Positions 1 to 6,694 of a DNA stretch of 6,929 bases are shown here, piece by piece (positions within the stretch are counted from its first letter, which is position 1; each line of letters begins with the position of its first letter). The notes under the pieces were generated by a model. That model ran no database searches, had not been told where the DNA came from, and was given only the letters and a program-made list of their open reading frames with translations. The stretch covers positions 1,734 to 8,662 of the forward strand of contig VBLD01000043.1 of assembly GCA_005879205.1 (NCBI GenBank), read 5' to 3'. A program made the position numbers and the translations under genes. The DNA comes from Deltaproteobacteria bacterium. GTDB taxonomy: Bacteria > Desulfobacterota > Binatia > DP-6.

Positions 1-448
1 CGCGGCGTTCTCGGCCGAGCTCGGGACGATGCGGGTCTCCGAGGAGATCGATGCCCTCCGGACGCTCGGCCTCGATCCCTACGGCTTCCTGGTCTTCCCG
101 CGCGTCGTGACCCTCGTGCTCGTGCTGCCCCTGCTCGCGATCCTGGCGGACGTGATAGGCATCGCCGGCGGGCTCCTCGTCGCGATGCTCGGGCTCGACA
201 TCACCGCCAACGCGTACCTCATCGAGACGCAGAAGGCGGTGGGACTCTGGGACGTCTTCTCGGGGTGTCTGAAGACCGTCTTCTTCGGGGTCGGCATCGC
301 GCTCATCGCGTGCCAGCGCGGCCTCGCTGCCCGCGGCGGCGCCGAGGGCGTGGGCCGCGCGACGACCTCGGCGGTCGTCACGAGCCTCTTCGCGATCGTC
401 GTCGTCGACGCCATCTTCACGGTGCTGTTCAATGCCTTCGGCCGCTGA
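1..448 (+). CDS. mlaE: MlaE-type lipid ABC transporter permease (3' part only)
   Basis: This is the inner-membrane permease subunit of an Mla/Mce-type phospholipid transporter. The gene enters from outside the window; the frame is already open at base 2, so the ATG at 29 is internal and not the start. About 148 residues are visible. They begin AAFSAELGTMRVSEEIDALR, which matches the conserved MlaE family segment (AELGTM…EEIDAL) that forms the cytoplasmic coupling region contacting the ATPase. Hydrophobic segments follow: VVTLVLVLPLLAILADVIGI and the adjacent GGLLVAMLG, then a stretch ending TVFFGVGIALIAC, and a last one around SAVVTSLFAIVVVDAIFTVLF just before the stop. This is the usual C-terminal layout of the family, so only the N-terminal ~100 residues are missing, because of the window edge. 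The stop codon lies 17 bases inside the next gene, which implies translational coupling. Confidence 0.93.
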   Translation, partial: AAFSAELGTMRVSEEIDALRTLGLDPYGFLVFPRVVTLVLVLPLLAILADVIGIAGGLLVAMLGLDITANAYLIETQKAVGLWDVFSGCLKTVFFGVGIALIACQRGLAARGGAEGVGRATTSAVVTSLFAIVVVDAIFTVLFNAFGR

Positions 449-866
449 CCCGCCCGTGATCGAGGTCGAGCGCGTGGCGCTCGGCTACGGCGACCGCGTG
501 GTGCTCGAGAACCTCGACTTCACGGTCGCCCGCGGCGACGTCTTCGCCATCCTGGGCGGGAGCGGCAGCGGGAAGTCGACCTTGCTGCGCGCGTTGATCG
601 GTCTCGACGAGCCCTCGGCCGGCCTCGATCCGGTCACCTCCGCGGAGCTCGACGACCTCATCGCGACCCTGAACGTCAGCCTCGGCATGACGACGGTCAT
701 CGTCACGCACGAGCTCCGGAGCATCTTCGCGATCGTCAGGCACTGCATCATGCTGGACGGCCGGGCACGCGGGATCATCGCGCGCGGAGAGCCCGCGACG
801 CTCCGCGACGGGAGCGTCGATCCGCAGGTCCGCGCGTTCTTCAATCCCCGGGCACGGGCCGCGTGA
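432..866 (+). CDS. mlaF: MlaF-type ATP-binding protein with an internal in-frame deletion
   Basis: This is the ATPase subunit expected to power the MlaE/MlaD transporter, but at 144 residues it is far shorter than MlaF proteins (about 245-270). The N-terminus is normal: EVERVALGYGDRVVLENLDF, then Walker A GGSGSGKST at residues 42-50. After LLRALIG the protein reads directly into LDEPSAGLDPVTS (residues 58-70), the end of Walker B plus the D-loop. The switch histidine follows in VTHE (His93), then a normal C-terminal part. The Q-loop, the helical subdomain and the LSGG signature are absent. Such a protein should not form a working ATP sandwich unless a second ATPase compensates. The reading frame is intact. 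The ATG at 432 overlaps mlaE by 17 bases; an in-frame GTG at 456 (protein starting MIEVERV) is a possible alternative start, and neither has a clear ribosome binding site. It could be a real deletion, a decaying gene or an assembly error. Confidence 0.85.
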   Translation: MPSAADPPVIEVERVALGYGDRVVLENLDFTVARGDVFAILGGSGSGKSTLLRALIGLDEPSAGLDPVTSAELDDLIATLNVSLGMTTVIVTHELRSIFAIVRHCIMLDGRARGIIARGEPATLRDGSVDPQVRAFFNPRARAA

Positions 867-867
867 G

Positions 868-1773
868 ATGGCGACCACCGCCACCAACCACTGGAAGCTC
901 GGGCTCTTCGTCCTGGTCGGCGTCGGCGCGACAGTCGGCTCCCTCTTCTGGCTCGGCGCGCGACGGTTCCAGCGCGAGTCGTTCCCGGCGGTTAGCTACT
1001 TCGACGAGTCGGTGCAGGGCCTCGACGTCGGCTCGCCGGTCAAGTTCCGGGGCGTCACCGTCGGGACCGTCGCCGACATCACGATCGGCCCCGATCACCG
1101 TCACGTCCAGATCACCTCGGACATCTACGTCGACGCGCTGGTTCGCCTCGGGCTCAGGACGCGCGCACCGAGATCCGGCGAGGAGTTCATCGATCCCCGC
1201 TTGCGCGTGCAGCTCGCCTCGGCCGGCATCACGGGGGTCCGCTTCATCCAGACGGATTTCTTCGACCCCGAGCGCTTCCCGCCCCCGCGCCTGCCGTTCG
1301 AGCCGCCGTGGAACTACGTGCCCTCGGCGCCGTCGACCTTGAAGAGCGCGGAGGAGGCGGCCATCGACATCCTGAACCGCCTGCCGGTGCTGGCAGATCG
1401 CGCGAAGGACACGCTGGCCGACGTGAAGAAGACCCTCGCGTCGATCGACCGTTTCGCGGCGGATCTGGGCGCCGAGGACGGGTCCTTCAACCGCGCGCTG
1501 CAGGAGCTTCGCTCGGTGGCGACGCGTGTCGACCGGGCCCTGGACGAAGCGCAGCTCGGCGCCACGGCGGCGTCGTTCCGGGACACGGCGGTGTCCGTCG
1601 GGCAGGCAGCGGCCGGCGTGAGCGATGCGCAAGAGGAGCTTCAGGCGAGCCTGGTGGCGCTGCGCGAGGCGCTCGAGTCGGTGCGCTCGCTGGCGGATTC
1701 CCTGGAGCGAGATCCGAGCGTGCTCCTGCGCGGTCGGCAGGGTGACGGGGCATCCCCCGCAAGACGCAGATGA
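868..1773 (+). CDS. mlaD: MlaD/PqiB-like MCE-domain substrate-binding protein
   Basis: This is a membrane-anchored periplasmic MCE protein of 301 residues, expected to form a ring on the permease and pass lipids across the periplasm. A short cytoplasmic start is followed by one membrane anchor (about residues 9-30, LGLFVLVGVGATVGSLFWLG). The MCE domain covers about residues 39-135 and carries the family pattern YFDESVQGLDVGSPVKFRGV…VGTV and later RVQLASAGITGVRFIQTDFF. Residues about 157-285 are Ala/Leu/Asp/Glu-rich and look helical or coiled-coil, as expected for MCE proteins whose C-terminal helices form a tunnel or spacer. The end, RDPSVLLRGR, resembles the (D)PS-LL-GR tail seen in related proteins. 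The ATG lies one base after the mlaF stop, and its own stop overlaps the next start as ATGA, so it is co-translated with its neighbours. The length is normal and nothing appears broken. Confidence 0.93.
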   Translation: MATTATNHWKLGLFVLVGVGATVGSLFWLGARRFQRESFPAVSYFDESVQGLDVGSPVKFRGVTVGTVADITIGPDHRHVQITSDIYVDALVRLGLRTRAPRSGEEFIDPRLRVQLASAGITGVRFIQTDFFDPERFPPPRLPFEPPWNYVPSAPSTLKSAEEAAIDILNRLPVLADRAKDTLADVKKTLASIDRFAADLGAEDGSFNRALQELRSVATRVDRALDEAQLGATAASFRDTAVSVGQAAAGVSDAQEELQASLVALREALESVRSLADSLERDPSVLLRGRQGDGASPARRR

Positions 1774-2426
1774 CCCGCCACACGTGGCTCCTGCCAGCGC
1801 TCGCGGTCGTCGGAGGTTGTCTTCTTCGCAACCCCGATGCACCGCGCTTTTTCCGGCCGGCCTCGGCGATCCTCGATGCGACGCCCGAGGACGACGTCGA
1901 CCCTTCGGCCACCGGCAGGATCGCGATCCGCCTCCGCGGGGTCCGGAGCGAACCGTTCCTCCGCGAGCGCATCGTGTGGCGCGTCTCCGAAGTGGAGTAC
2001 GGCCTCTACGAGCAACGACGGTGGATAGACCTCCCCGAGCACTACGTGGAGCGCGCGCTCCGGGCACGCCTGCGCGCAACCCCGGGATTGCGGCTGACGA
2101 ATGACGTCCGGGCCGTCGCGCTCCGCGTCGATGTGCTGGCATTCGATGACGTGCTGGCGCCGACACACGCGGCCGATGTCGCGCTTTCCGTCGCGCTGGA
2201 GGATCCCGTGCGCGGCCGCCTCCTCGCACGGACCTTCGACGCGCGGGTCGGCATCGAGGACGGCGATCCCGCGTCGATGGCGAAGGCGATGGGGGAGGCG
2301 CTCGACGATGCCGTCGCGCAGGTGGCCGACGCGACGAGGCTGGGCGTGCAGGCCCACGGGGCGAGCGCGGGCGACCGTCGACAGCCGGCCCGCGGCGCAC
2401 GGGTCGTCCAGCCCGGGCACCGGTAA
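1770..2426 (+). CDS. PqiC-like ABC-transport auxiliary lipoprotein
   Basis: This 218-residue protein is probably a lipoprotein. It starts with a short hydrophobic signal and a lipobox, VGGC, with the acylated cysteine at residue 17 (MTRHTWLLPALAVVGGC). The body has features of the ABC-type transport auxiliary lipoprotein family (PqiC/DUF330-like). A beta-strand region IAIRLRGVRSEPFLRERIVW is followed by the conserved Trp-containing element YEQRRWIDLPEHYVERALRA, then alternating strands and a final helix rich in Ala and Asp (SMAKAMGEALDDAVAQVAD). In related operons this lipoprotein sits at the membrane end of an MCE bridge; here it occupies the last position after mlaD, and no mlaC-type periplasmic carrier is visible. 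Its start overlaps the mlaD stop by four bases (ATGA). The last ~25 residues are Arg/Gly/Ala-rich and do not look like part of the fold. Family assignment is by pattern and context. Confidence 0.8.
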   Translation: MTRHTWLLPALAVVGGCLLRNPDAPRFFRPASAILDATPEDDVDPSATGRIAIRLRGVRSEPFLRERIVWRVSEVEYGLYEQRRWIDLPEHYVERALRARLRATPGLRLTNDVRAVALRVDVLAFDDVLAPTHAADVALSVALEDPVRGRLLARTFDARVGIEDGDPASMAKAMGEALDDAVAQVADATRLGVQAHGASAGDRRQPARGARVVQPGHR

Positions 2427-2470
2427 CGACGTTGATTCCCCGCCGGCCGGCTACTACCTTGCCGCTCCGC

Positions 2471-2484
2471 CGAGGAAATCCTCG
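2471..2484. terminator. Weak candidate bidirectional terminator between convergent genes
   Basis: The 91-base gap between the operon stop (2426) and the propeller stop (2518) contains a perfect short hairpin, CGAGG-AAAT-CCTCG. A 10-base palindrome GCCGGCCGGC lies upstream at 2442-2451. There is no T-run on either strand, so an intrinsic terminator is only a possibility supported by the convergent arrangement. Confidence 0.22.
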
Positions 2485-2517
2485 CATGGCGAAAATCCGC
2501 CTCCTGCTCGTACCGGC

Positions 2518-3690
2518 TCACGGGATGAGCGGCCGCACGAGTGGGCCGGCGGTGTCGTTGACGAAGACGTCGAAGACCACCCACGTGTCGGAAGTCGCCA
2601 GACCGCCCGGGGGGTCGGTCCCGCCGGGTCCCTTGCCGAAGGTCGGGTCGCCCGTGTTGGCCACGAGAAGGGATCCGCGCCCATCGAAGGCCAGCCCGAA
2701 GGGGCCGTTGATTGGGATCTCTTGCGCGGCGTTCTCCTCGGGGCTCGGGAACCTGAGTGCTTCGGTGCCGTCGGAGTCGAGTATCGAGAGCTGTTGCTTG
2801 GCGAACAGGGCCACGTAGAGCCTGCCGGAAGCGCCGAAAGCGATCCCGCCGCCCCCAAACGCGGGCATGAGGGCGCAACCGATCAGCGCGAGGTCGGGAT
2901 CAGGGGAACATGGCTGGACGACGAAGTCCGTGTACCGGTGGAATTCCTGGAGGTGGGCGGCATCGGGGTGGGCGAGCGGGAGCCGGTAGATCGCGATCTG
3001 CCCTTCCTGGGTGCCGGCCGCGATGTACAGGTCCTCACCGCTGGGGTCGACCGCGATCCCGGCGACGTTGGCGCCCCAGGTTCCAGCGAGCCGCGGATCG
3101 CCGAACCACGGCTCTGCCTGGCCCCCACCGGGCGGCACCCGCCAGATTACCGGGGCCGCCCAGTCGCCCACGTAGAGGCTGCCGTCGCCCCCGAAGGCAA
3201 CGAACCCGGGCATGTCGGTGAATGAGGTGTCGGTGCTGGTCGGGATGGTGGCGTAGACCTCTTGCGCACCCGTGCGAGGATCGACGCGGACGACCCTGCC
3301 GTTCATGTCGGCCGCGTAGAGCCGACCCTGGGCATCGAGGGCCATCCCCAAGAGACCCATGGTCTGCACCGACGCGGCTCGGACCACCTGGATCGGGTTG
3401 GGCACGCGTCGGAGAGGCTCGCCGGTGTCGAGGCGGAACGCCCAGATCTCGTCGCTCGGGTCGAAGGGTCGGTCGAAGTCTGCGTTAGAGGTGTTGACGT
3501 ACAGAGTGCGTCCGGTCACGACGAGGCCACCCGGGTGCCCGGGGTAAGGCAAGGTCGCGAACACCTCGATATCGCCGATGGGACGCTGCGGTGTCTGCGC
3601 CTTGATCGGAGCGGCAGTCACGCTCAGTCCAGCGACCACCGCCAGCACCGCTGCCCTCTTGACGACTTTGCTCACGGCCGACTGCTCCAT
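2518..3690 (-). CDS. Secreted six-bladed beta-propeller protein, SMP-30/gluconolactonase-like
   Basis: This is a 390-residue exported protein. The start is chosen at 3690 because a perfect AAGGAGG lies eight bases upstream and because residues 1-31 form a classical Sec signal: charged start, hydrophobic core AAVLAVVAGLSVTAA, and cleavage after IKA before QTPQ. The mature part has about six repeats of the pattern small-G-(I/L/V)-A-x-D/G-x-x-G-x-LYV. Examples are GGLVVTGRTLYV (~54-65), MALDAQGRLYAAD (~116-128), VAFGGDGSLYVGD (~164-176), IAVDPSGEDLYIA (~212-224), IAFGASGRLYVA (~283-294) and LAFDGRGSLLVAN (~333-345). This is the signature of SMP-30/NHL-like propellers. Cys261 and Cys272 could form a disulfide. 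The family includes lactonases and esterases but also non-enzymatic sugar- or ligand-binding propellers; metal ligands cannot be assigned confidently here, so the substrate is unknown. It is divergent from the hydrolase gene and convergent with the mla operon. Confidence 0.88.
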   Translation of the reverse strand: MEQSAVSKVVKRAAVLAVVAGLSVTAAPIKAQTPQRPIGDIEVFATLPYPGHPGGLVVTGRTLYVNTSNADFDRPFDPSDEIWAFRLDTGEPLRRVPNPIQVVRAASVQTMGLLGMALDAQGRLYAADMNGRVVRVDPRTGAQEVYATIPTSTDTSFTDMPGFVAFGGDGSLYVGDWAAPVIWRVPPGGGQAEPWFGDPRLAGTWGANVAGIAVDPSGEDLYIAAGTQEGQIAIYRLPLAHPDAAHLQEFHRYTDFVVQPCSPDPDLALIGCALMPAFGGGGIAFGASGRLYVALFAKQQLSILDSDGTEALRFPSPEENAAQEIPINGPFGLAFDGRGSLLVANTGDPTFGKGPGGTDPPGGLATSDTWVVFDVFVNDTAGPLVRPLIP

Positions 3691-3936
3691 TCGGCTATCC
3701 TCCTTCGAGGGCCTCGCCCGTCGGAGGGCAGCCCCTGACCCGGAGGCGCTAGAAACCGTGTAGCAATCTGCCAGAGCCCTCGACGTGCGGAGGCAGTGCC
3801 GCAGCTGAGCTCGGGCTCCCCTGCTGCCATCGGTCGTTCTCCCTTCTTGTCGTGCCTTGCGGACATCGGGTCGAGGCGCTACGCGAACCTCCCGTCTCGG
3901 GGCGTCTCGCGCCGGCCGACGCAGGGGGGGAGCCAA
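3691..3936. other. Divergent intergenic region between the propeller and hydrolase genes
   Basis: These 246 bases separate two outward-facing genes for exported proteins and must hold both promoters unless transcription comes from elsewhere. No convincing sigma70 -35/-10 pair was found in either direction. A TGGCA…TTGCTA motif on the minus strand (around 3763-3775) has the wrong spacing for sigma54. A perfect 11-base inverted repeat CGAGGGCCTCG lies at 3706-3716, directly next to the propeller gene's ribosome binding site. Confidence 0.5.
3699..3705 (-). promoter_or_regulatory. Strong Shine-Dalgarno for the propeller gene
   Basis: Read on the minus strand, AAGGAGG ends eight bases before the ATG at 3690. 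It is the best ribosome binding site in the window and settles the start, although the same frame stays open for more than 400 codons further upstream. Confidence 0.85.
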
Positions 3937-6555
3937 ATGAAGAGTGCAACTACGATCTCCATCATCGCCCTCGTCGCATCGCTGCCATGCCGCGTCCGCG
4001 CCGTCGAGCAGCTGCTGCCGGGACGGATGCTCACCATGCGGGCGGCCGCGTCGGGCAGTCAACGGACGCTCTTCGTCGCGCGCTCGACCGCGATCGTCGC
4101 TCCCACGCGCGGCGGCCCCGACGACCCGACCGTCGTCGGGGCGACGCTCGCGCTGCGCGCCGCCTCCGGCGAGTCGGCGGCGTTCGATCTGCCCGCCTCG
4201 AACTGGTCGGTGAACGCGGCCGGGACCGCCTACAAGTTCCGGAATCCGAGCGCGCCCGGCGGGCCCTCGACGGTGAAGATGGCGCTCGTCAAGGACCACG
4301 CGACCGTGCGGGTGGGCGCGCGCGCCACCGGCATCACGCTCGACGAGCCGTCGCAGGGAAGCATCGCGGTGATCTTCACGAGCGGCACGCTCCGCTATTG
4401 CGCCCTCTTCGGCGGCACCATCGTGCGCGACCAGCCCGGCCGCTTCACGGCCAAGAACGCGCCGCCGCCCGCGTCCTGCCTGGGCACGACGACGACCACC
4501 AGCACGGTGCCGACGACCACGACGACCACCACCTCCACCACGACCACGACGATCGGACCACCCGCCATCTGCGGCGACGGCACCATCGGCCCCGGGGAGC
4601 AGTGCGACCCGCCCGGATCGGCGTGCGGCCAGGACCCGTGCGGCGCGGATTGCACCTGCCCCTGCGACTTCCTCGATCCGAGCGTCTGCCTGCACCCGTT
4701 CCCGAACGACTACTTCACCGTCACCGATCCGACCACCGACACGGGCCGCCGCGTGCACCTCGCGCTGGCCGGCATGCCGCGCAACGCGTCCCAGAAGCCG
4801 ATCGACCCGACCGACTACAACCTGAACGACGGCTTCAGCCCGGGAGCCAGCATGGTGCTCCGCGTGCCGGGCGTCGACCTCGGGGTCACCGGCGCCGCAC
4901 CGATCACCGACGTCGAGCGCTCGCTCGATGCGGACGCGCCGATCGTCCTGGTGAACACGTCGACGCTCGCTCACCACCTCTTCTGGGCGGAGATCGACTC
5001 CAACGCGAGCAGCGAGGGCACCCGCGCGGTCATCATCCGCCCCGCGGTGAATCTCGTCGAAAACACGCGGTACATCGTCGCGCTCCGCCGGATGAAAGAT
5101 TCAGGCGGCGCCTTGATCCCGCCAAATCCCGTCTTCGTCGCGTACCGCGACGGCACCATCACCACGGACCCGGCCACCGAGGCGCGGCGCCCGCACATGG
5201 AAGACCTCTTCGCGACGCTGGCGGCCGCCGGCGTCGGCCGTAGCGACCTCTATCTCGCCTGGGACTTCACCGTGGCGAGCCGGCGGAACATCTCCGAGCG
5301 CCTCCTCTTCGTCCGCGACGACGGCTTCGCCCGGCTCGGCGCCGCGGCGCCGACCTTCGTCGTCTCGCAGATCGACGACGGTGGAGGCGCCGGGGTCGAC
5401 GACAAGATCTTCCGCCGCGTCACGGGGACGTTCCTCGTCGAGCGCTACGTCAGCTCGCCGAGCCCCGGCGCGCGCTTCGTGCTCGGGCCCGACGGCCTCC
5501 CGCTCCACCAGCCGACGCCGCAGCAGGCGTCCTTCATCTGCAACATCCCCCGCGCGGCGCTCGCGAGCGCCATCGCGACGGCCGCCCCAGGCCGCGCCTC
5601 GATTTACGGGCACGGCCTCTTCGGCAGCAACAGCGAGGTGAACGCGGGCAACGTCGAGTCGATGGGGAACGAGCACGACTTCGTCCTCTGCGCCACCGAC
5701 TGGATCGGCATGGCCACGGAGGACGTCCCGAACGCCGCCACCATTCTCGTCGACCTCTCCAACTTCCCGACCCTCACCGACCGCCTGCAGCAGTCCATGC
5801 TGGACCAGCTCTTCCTCGCGCGCCTGATGATCCACCCGCAGGGGTTCGTCTCGAACGCCGCCTTCCAGGATGCCTTCGGCAATCCGGTCATCGACACCAG
5901 CCACGTCTTCTACGACGGCAACAGCCAGGGCGGGATCGCCGGCGGCACGCTCATGGCCGTTGCGCAGGACATCACGCGCGGGGTCCTCGGCGTTCCCGCG
6001 ATGAACTACTCGACGCTCCTCACGCGCAGCGTCGACTTCGCCACGTATTCTCAGGTCCTCTACCCCGCCTACCCGAACGAGCTCGAGCGGCCGCTCCTGT
6101 TCACGCTGATCCAGATGCTGTGGGACCGCTCGGACCCGAACGGCTACGCGCACCACATCACGAGCGACCCGCTGCCGAACACGCCGCCGCACAAGATCCT
6201 CATGCACGAGGCCTTCGGCGATCACCAGGTGGCGAACGTCGCCACCGAGGTGGAGGCGCGGACGCTCGGGCTCTCGATCTACCAGCCCGCCCTCGCGCCG
6301 GGGCGCCACACCGACGTGCATCCGTACTTCGGCATCCCGGCGATCCCGAGCTTCCCGTTCGACGGCTCGGCGATGGTGGTGTGGGACAGCGGCGTGCCGC
6401 CGCCGCCCACGACGAACACGCCTCCGACGGCGGGCAGCGATCCGCACTCGAAGCCGCGCAGTCAGGCAACGGCACGGCAGCAGAAGTCCGAGTTCCTGAA
6501 GGCCAACGGGGCCGTGGTCGACGTCTGCGGCGGCAATCCGTGCCTGGCGCCGTAG
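3937..6555 (+). CDS. Large secreted multidomain alpha/beta hydrolase (probable extracellular lipase/esterase)
   Basis: This is an 872-residue exported protein. The start at 3937 is preferred over an in-frame ATG at 3796 because a purine-rich AGGGGGGGAG precedes it and a signal peptide follows (MKSATTISIIALVASLPC…VRA, cleavage near residue 22). Residues ~25-181 form a beta-rich domain with a late Cys pair (C155, C181). Residues 184-205 are almost all Thr. Residues 212-243 are a Cys-rich repeat starting CGDGTIGPGEQCD, like those of myxobacterial surface proteins. From HPFPNDYF (253-260) the sequence resembles the N-terminal part of bacterial virulence-type lipases. The hydrolase core has YGHGLFGS (557-564, oxyanion region) and the nucleophile elbow GNSQG with Ser663. 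Asp762 (FGDHQV) and His795 or His791 (RHTDVHPYFG) are candidate triad partners. The tail is Pro/Thr-rich and ends with a short Cys pair (C864, C869). The substrate is inferred, not shown. Confidence 0.88.
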   Translation: MKSATTISIIALVASLPCRVRAVEQLLPGRMLTMRAAASGSQRTLFVARSTAIVAPTRGGPDDPTVVGATLALRAASGESAAFDLPASNWSVNAAGTAYKFRNPSAPGGPSTVKMALVKDHATVRVGARATGITLDEPSQGSIAVIFTSGTLRYCALFGGTIVRDQPGRFTAKNAPPPASCLGTTTTTSTVPTTTTTTTSTTTTTIGPPAICGDGTIGPGEQCDPPGSACGQDPCGADCTCPCDFLDPSVCLHPFPNDYFTVTDPTTDTGRRVHLALAGMPRNASQKPIDPTDYNLNDGFSPGASMVLRVPGVDLGVTGAAPITDVERSLDADAPIVLVNTSTLAHHLFWAEIDSNASSEGTRAVIIRPAVNLVENTRYIVALRRMKDSGGALIPPNPVFVAYRDGTITTDPATEARRPHMEDLFATLAAAGVGRSDLYLAWDFTVASRRNISERLLFVRDDGFARLGAAAPTFVVSQIDDGGGAGVDDKIFRRVTGTFLVERYVSSPSPGARFVLGPDGLPLHQPTPQQASFICNIPRAALASAIATAAPGRASIYGHGLFGSNSEVNAGNVESMGNEHDFVLCATDWIGMATEDVPNAATILVDLSNFPTLTDRLQQSMLDQLFLARLMIHPQGFVSNAAFQDAFGNPVIDTSHVFYDGNSQGGIAGGTLMAVAQDITRGVLGVPAMNYSTLLTRSVDFATYSQVLYPAYPNELERPLLFTLIQMLWDRSDPNGYAHHITSDPLPNTPPHKILMHEAFGDHQVANVATEVEARTLGLSIYQPALAPGRHTDVHPYFGIPAIPSFPFDGSAMVVWDSGVPPPPTTNTPPTAGSDPHSKPRSQATARQQKSEFLKANGAVVDVCGGNPCLAP
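4486..4551 (+). repeat. ACG/ACC threonine-codon tract (linker of the hydrolase)
   Basis: This is an imperfect trinucleotide repeat of ACG and ACC codons with two Ser codons and one Val-Pro interruption. It encodes residues 184-205 as five Thr, Ser-Thr-Val-Pro, seven Thr, Ser and five Thr. Such Thr runs are flexible, often glycosylated spacers between modules of extracellular proteins. Length changes by whole codons would alter the linker without shifting the frame. Confidence 0.9.
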
Positions 6556-6607
6556 GCGCGCAGAGGGTCACGCGAACTCCGCGAAGCAGCCGCCTCGTTG
6601 GCATCAG

Positions 6608-6631
6608 CCCGCGGCTTTCCACGCCCGCGGG
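6608..6631 (+). terminator. Candidate hairpin terminator after the hydrolase gene
   Basis: CCCGCGG and CCGCGGG form a perfect seven-base stem with a ten-base loop, 52 bases after the hydrolase stop codon. The stem is very stable but no T-run follows, so it may be a Rho-assisted end, an RNA-stabilising hairpin or chance in GC-rich DNA. Confidence 0.28.
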
Positions 6632-6694
6632 GAGCGATCGCTGCGGCCGACGGGGCGGCGAGAGGATGGGTGAGGGCTGGGGCTCACACAGCTC

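Noticed and set aside
841..2487. 548-codon open frame on the minus strand opposite mlaD and the lipoprotein gene
   Set aside because: Arg/Pro/Gly-rich translation with no domain, lying exactly opposite well-supported genes; a typical shadow frame in GC-rich DNA.
3760..3776. Minus-strand TGGCA…TTGCTA as a sigma54 promoter for the propeller gene
   Set aside because: Only two bases separate TGGCA from TTGC; sigma54 sites need six.
3796..3936. Longer N-terminus of the hydrolase from an ATG at 3796
   Set aside because: It would bury the signal peptide 47 residues inside the protein, and it lacks a ribosome binding site.
3691..4977. Stop-free extension of the propeller frame for 429 codons upstream of its start
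   Set aside because: It runs antisense to the hydrolase gene and reads as low-complexity Arg/Gly/Ala. The signal peptide and the AAGGAGG site fix the true start at 3690.
3852..5243. 463-codon plus-strand frame overlapping the hydrolase start
   Set aside because: Arg/His/Pro-rich out-of-frame reading of the same gene, with no fold or motif.
5101..6447. 448-codon open frame on the minus strand inside the hydrolase gene
   Set aside because: Highly charged Arg/Glu/Val-biased sequence without recognisable motifs; it mirrors the codon pattern of the real plus-strand gene.
6633..6642. AGCGATCGCT palindrome resembling the cyanobacterial HIP1 repeat
   Set aside because: A single copy in GC-rich DNA with no other sign of cyanobacteria; chance is sufficient.
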